From assembly GCA_030535295.1 (NCBI GenBank), contig JAUMXK010000018.1:1-33668 (forward strand): a stretch of 33,668 nt of DNA, read 5' to 3'. Made by a program: the position numbers and the translations under genes. This document shows, piece after piece, positions 31,703 through 33,668 of this stretch. Below the pieces are notes generated by a model. That model searched no databases. It was not told the origin of the DNA and saw nothing but the letters and a program-made list of their open reading frames with translations. Source of the stretch: Eubacteriales bacterium. GTDB taxonomy: Bacteria; Bacillota; Clostridia; Lachnospirales; Vallitaleaceae. The stretch's first letter is position 1, and each line of letters begins with the position of its first letter.

Positions 31703-33668
31703 TTAAATTCCTAGAAAGACTTCTACTATCTCTTGAATCTTTTGCAAGATACTTTGTTTCTTGGCTTCTCTTGCTCCTTGCCTTCTTGAGGTCGGCGGCA
31801 GGAAACTGTCCAATTCCGTTCCCATGGAAGTAGCATAGCCTTTTTCAATCGCTTTTTCAATAAAGCGTTTTGAATCCTCTTTCAATTTTTCACTCTCAAT
31901 GATTTCCTTGATTTTAAGCTCTTTTTTCTTTTTGGCATATTCATAAAAAGCACTAAGAATCTCTTCTTTTTGCTGAATGTTTGCTAAATCCGTTTCATTC
32001 ACAAAGTCTATAATCAACTCTTCTTTGGCACGAGTTCCCAAACTGGAGCGAATAAGCCTGCGAATATCCGATTTTAAGGCTTCCGTATCTTCTTGCACTT
32101 TTGACTTTTCCAAGATGAGTGCCAAAATATAATCTAAATTAATTTCATCGGTCTTTAATAGCTCAATTTGAAATTCGATATCCGAAAAATCAATTTTAAA
32201 TTTTTCCCCGTTTTCCTTTTGCCTTCCGGACAATACTTCTTCCCGAATATCTACATATGCACTTTTCATGTCCTGCATTTGTCGTTCGGAAATAATCTTT
32301 TCAAAGCTTTCAAACTCATCAAAATTTCTTAGGATATTTTCTGCTTTTAAAAGCTCTCCAAAAAGTGTTACAAATTCTTTTTTATCTGCTTCTCCAATTA
32401 TTTCCGTCGGATCATTGAATTTATCCAAAATTTGATTACAAATGGTAACATAGCCTGTTACTGCTTGCCCTGTTTCTTCTTCTTCAAATCCAAACAAATA
32501 ATCATGATAACTTCTTTCTAGGATAACATTTACGCTATTTTCATCCCCAAACAGCTTGATTGCCTCTTTGGTGGCATTTTCCAAATCTCTAAAACAAACG
32601 ATATTACCAAATTTCTTCACTTTATTTAAAATTCGGTTCGTTCTTGAAAACGCTTGTATCAGCCCATGATAACGCAAATTTTTGTCCACAAATAAGGTGT
32701 TTAGGGTCGGTGCATCAAAGCCCGTTAAAAACATTCCGACCACAATTAGTAAATCAATCTCTTTATTTTTTACTTTCAAGGATAAATCTTTGTAATAATT
32801 TTGAAAGTCATTTCCATTGGTGGAAAAATTGGTAGCAAAGCATTTATTATAATCTTCAATCACTTGTTCTAAAAATTCTTTTGCACTTAAATCAAGGACA
32901 TTCGGTTCAAAATTTTCTTCGACAATTTCTCCGATTGCACTTTGTTCCTCATTTGCCGCAAAGCTATAAATTGTGGCTATCTTTAATTGTTTTTCGGGTG
33001 TCAATTCTGACTGCTGCTTTTGAAACTCTTCATAATAACATTTGGCAGCCTCGACACTTTGAACGGCAAACATAGCATTAAATCCATTTAATCTACGATT
33101 CTTCAAATCATAATGCTCGTTCCTATGGGTTTTCGTATCAAAAACCGATAAAATATGTCTTGTCACCTCCGTAATTCGCTCCGGATGTAACAGCATTTTT
33201 CTTTCTAATTTTTTCAGTTCTTTTTCGTCGTATTCCGTTTCTGCTTCTTTAAATTTGGCACTAATATTATTGTAGTCCACCTTAAATTTCAATACTTTTC
33301 CATCTCTGATGGCATCGGTGATGACATAACTATGGAGCTGTGCTCCAAATACTCCGGCGGTCGTTTCACTTCCCAAAGCATTTTCCGGAAAAATAGGAGT
33401 ACCGGTAAACCCAAATTGATAGTAATTTTTAAATGCTTTTCTGATATTCTTTTGCGCTTCGCCAAATTGGGAACGATGACATTCATCATAAATAAGGACA
33501 CAATGTTTCTCATAAATCTCATGAGCCGGATTTTTCTTGACAAACTCATTCAATTTTTGAATCGTAGTAACTACAATCCGATTGTCTTCTTTTTCGATAC
33601 TTCTTTTTAACTCCTTGGTATCTTTACTGCCATTCACGCTATCCGGCTGAAATTTTTGGTATTCTTTC
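31703..33668 (-). CDS. hsdR: Type I restriction enzyme subunit R (N-terminus outside window)
   Basis: The visible 654 C-terminal residues of an HsdR motor-nuclease subunit, which translocates and cuts unmethylated DNA as part of an R2M2S complex. The helicase motif II reads 'DECHRSQFG', followed by motif III 'FTGTPIF', and later 'FLTGFDAPTLNTLFVDKNL' and 'LIQAFSRTNR' (motifs V-VI). Coiled, charged C-terminal sequence is typical for contacts with HsdM. The frame is open to the window edge, so the GTG at 33637 is not the start; the nuclease domain and Walker A motif lie beyond 33668. hsdM and hsdS are not in the window and presumably lie upstream. It appears intact as far as visible. Confidence 0.93.
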   Translation of the reverse strand, partial: KEYQKFQPDSVNGSKDTKELKRSIEKEDNRIVVTTIQKLNEFVKKNPAHEIYEKHCVLIYDECHRSQFGEAQKNIRKAFKNYYQFGFTGTPIFPENALGSETTAGVFGAQLHSYVITDAIRDGKVLKFKVDYNNISAKFKEAETEYDEKELKKLERKMLLHPERITEVTRHILSVFDTKTHRNEHYDLKNRRLNGFNAMFAVQSVEAAKCYYEEFQKQQSELTPEKQLKIATIYSFAANEEQSAIGEIVEENFEPNVLDLSAKEFLEQVIEDYNKCFATNFSTNGNDFQNYYKDLSLKVKNKEIDLLIVVGMFLTGFDAPTLNTLFVDKNLRYHGLIQAFSRTNRILNKVKKFGNIVCFRDLENATKEAIKLFGDENSVNVILERSYHDYLFGFEEEETGQAVTGYVTICNQILDKFNDPTEIIGEADKKEFVTLFGELLKAENILRNFDEFESFEKIISERQMQDMKSAYVDIREEVLSGRQKENGEKFKIDFSDIEFQIELLKTDEINLDYILALILEKSKVQEDTEALKSDIRRLIRSSLGTRAKEELIIDFVNETDLANIQQKEEILSAFYEYAKKKKELKIKEIIESEKLKEDSKRFIEKAIEKGYATSMGTELDSFLPPTSRRQGAREAKKQSILQKIQEIVEVFLGI

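Noticed and set aside
33635..33637. GTG as the start of hsdR
   Set aside because: The frame stays open to the window edge and the helicase Walker A and nuclease regions are missing, so the true start lies beyond the window.

Overview
The window looks like a chromosomal segment of a low-GC, Gram-positive-type anaerobe of the Clostridia (Bacillota). The evidence is AT-rich intergenic DNA with near-consensus TTGACA/TATAAT promoters, strong AGGAGG-type ribosome binding sites, lipobox lipoproteins, SLH-anchored proteins together with an LPXTG-anchored adhesin, and a PTS sugar permease. The gene set fits a host-associated, saccharolytic species. I cannot name the genus from the sequence alone.

Layout. 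Positions 1-3321 (minus strand) hold a sensory operon: an unusual histidine kinase-like protein with about eight membrane segments, a second and better conserved kinase, and a response regulator cut by the window edge. At 3798-5222 (plus) is a secreted SLH protein with a duplicated unknown module. It converges on a very large (2331 aa) secreted two-catalytic-domain amylopullulanase with C-terminal SLH repeats (5326-12321, minus), which has a near-consensus promoter and a palindrome in its leader. A roughly 900-bp gene-poor stretch follows. It carries a cluster of small structured repeats just before a MATE transporter gene (13248-14558, plus).

Positions 14629-24996 (minus) form an amino-sugar island in two parts. 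The first is an RpiR-type regulator, MurNAc-6-phosphate etherase (MurQ) and a MurP-like PTS EIIBC, all behind a near-consensus promoter. The second is a sugar ABC importer (lipoprotein plus two permeases, no ATPase) followed by a cytoplasmic GH123/DUF4091-like hydrolase, with a membrane-spanning AraC-type regulator encoded upstream. The likely picture is uptake and breakdown of bacterial wall sugars and of host GalNAc-containing glycans.

Positions 25236-30231 (minus) encode a DUF4349 lipoprotein and a 1232-aa von Willebrand factor A/Cna_B adhesin with an LPKTG anchor. Another copy of the structured repeat, in opposite orientation, sits in the adhesin's 5' leader region. Positions 30524-33668 (minus) hold a type I restriction HsdR subunit (N-terminus outside the window) followed closely by a GNAT-like protein and a small ParB-fold protein.

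The most unusual signals are the hairpin-forming repeat family (three related units in tandem near 13 kb and one at 30.3 kb), the kinase pair with one degenerate member, the GH123-ABC operon next to the MurNAc operon, and the hsdR-GNAT-ParB arrangement. No rRNA, tRNA, CRISPR array, transposase or phage gene was seen.
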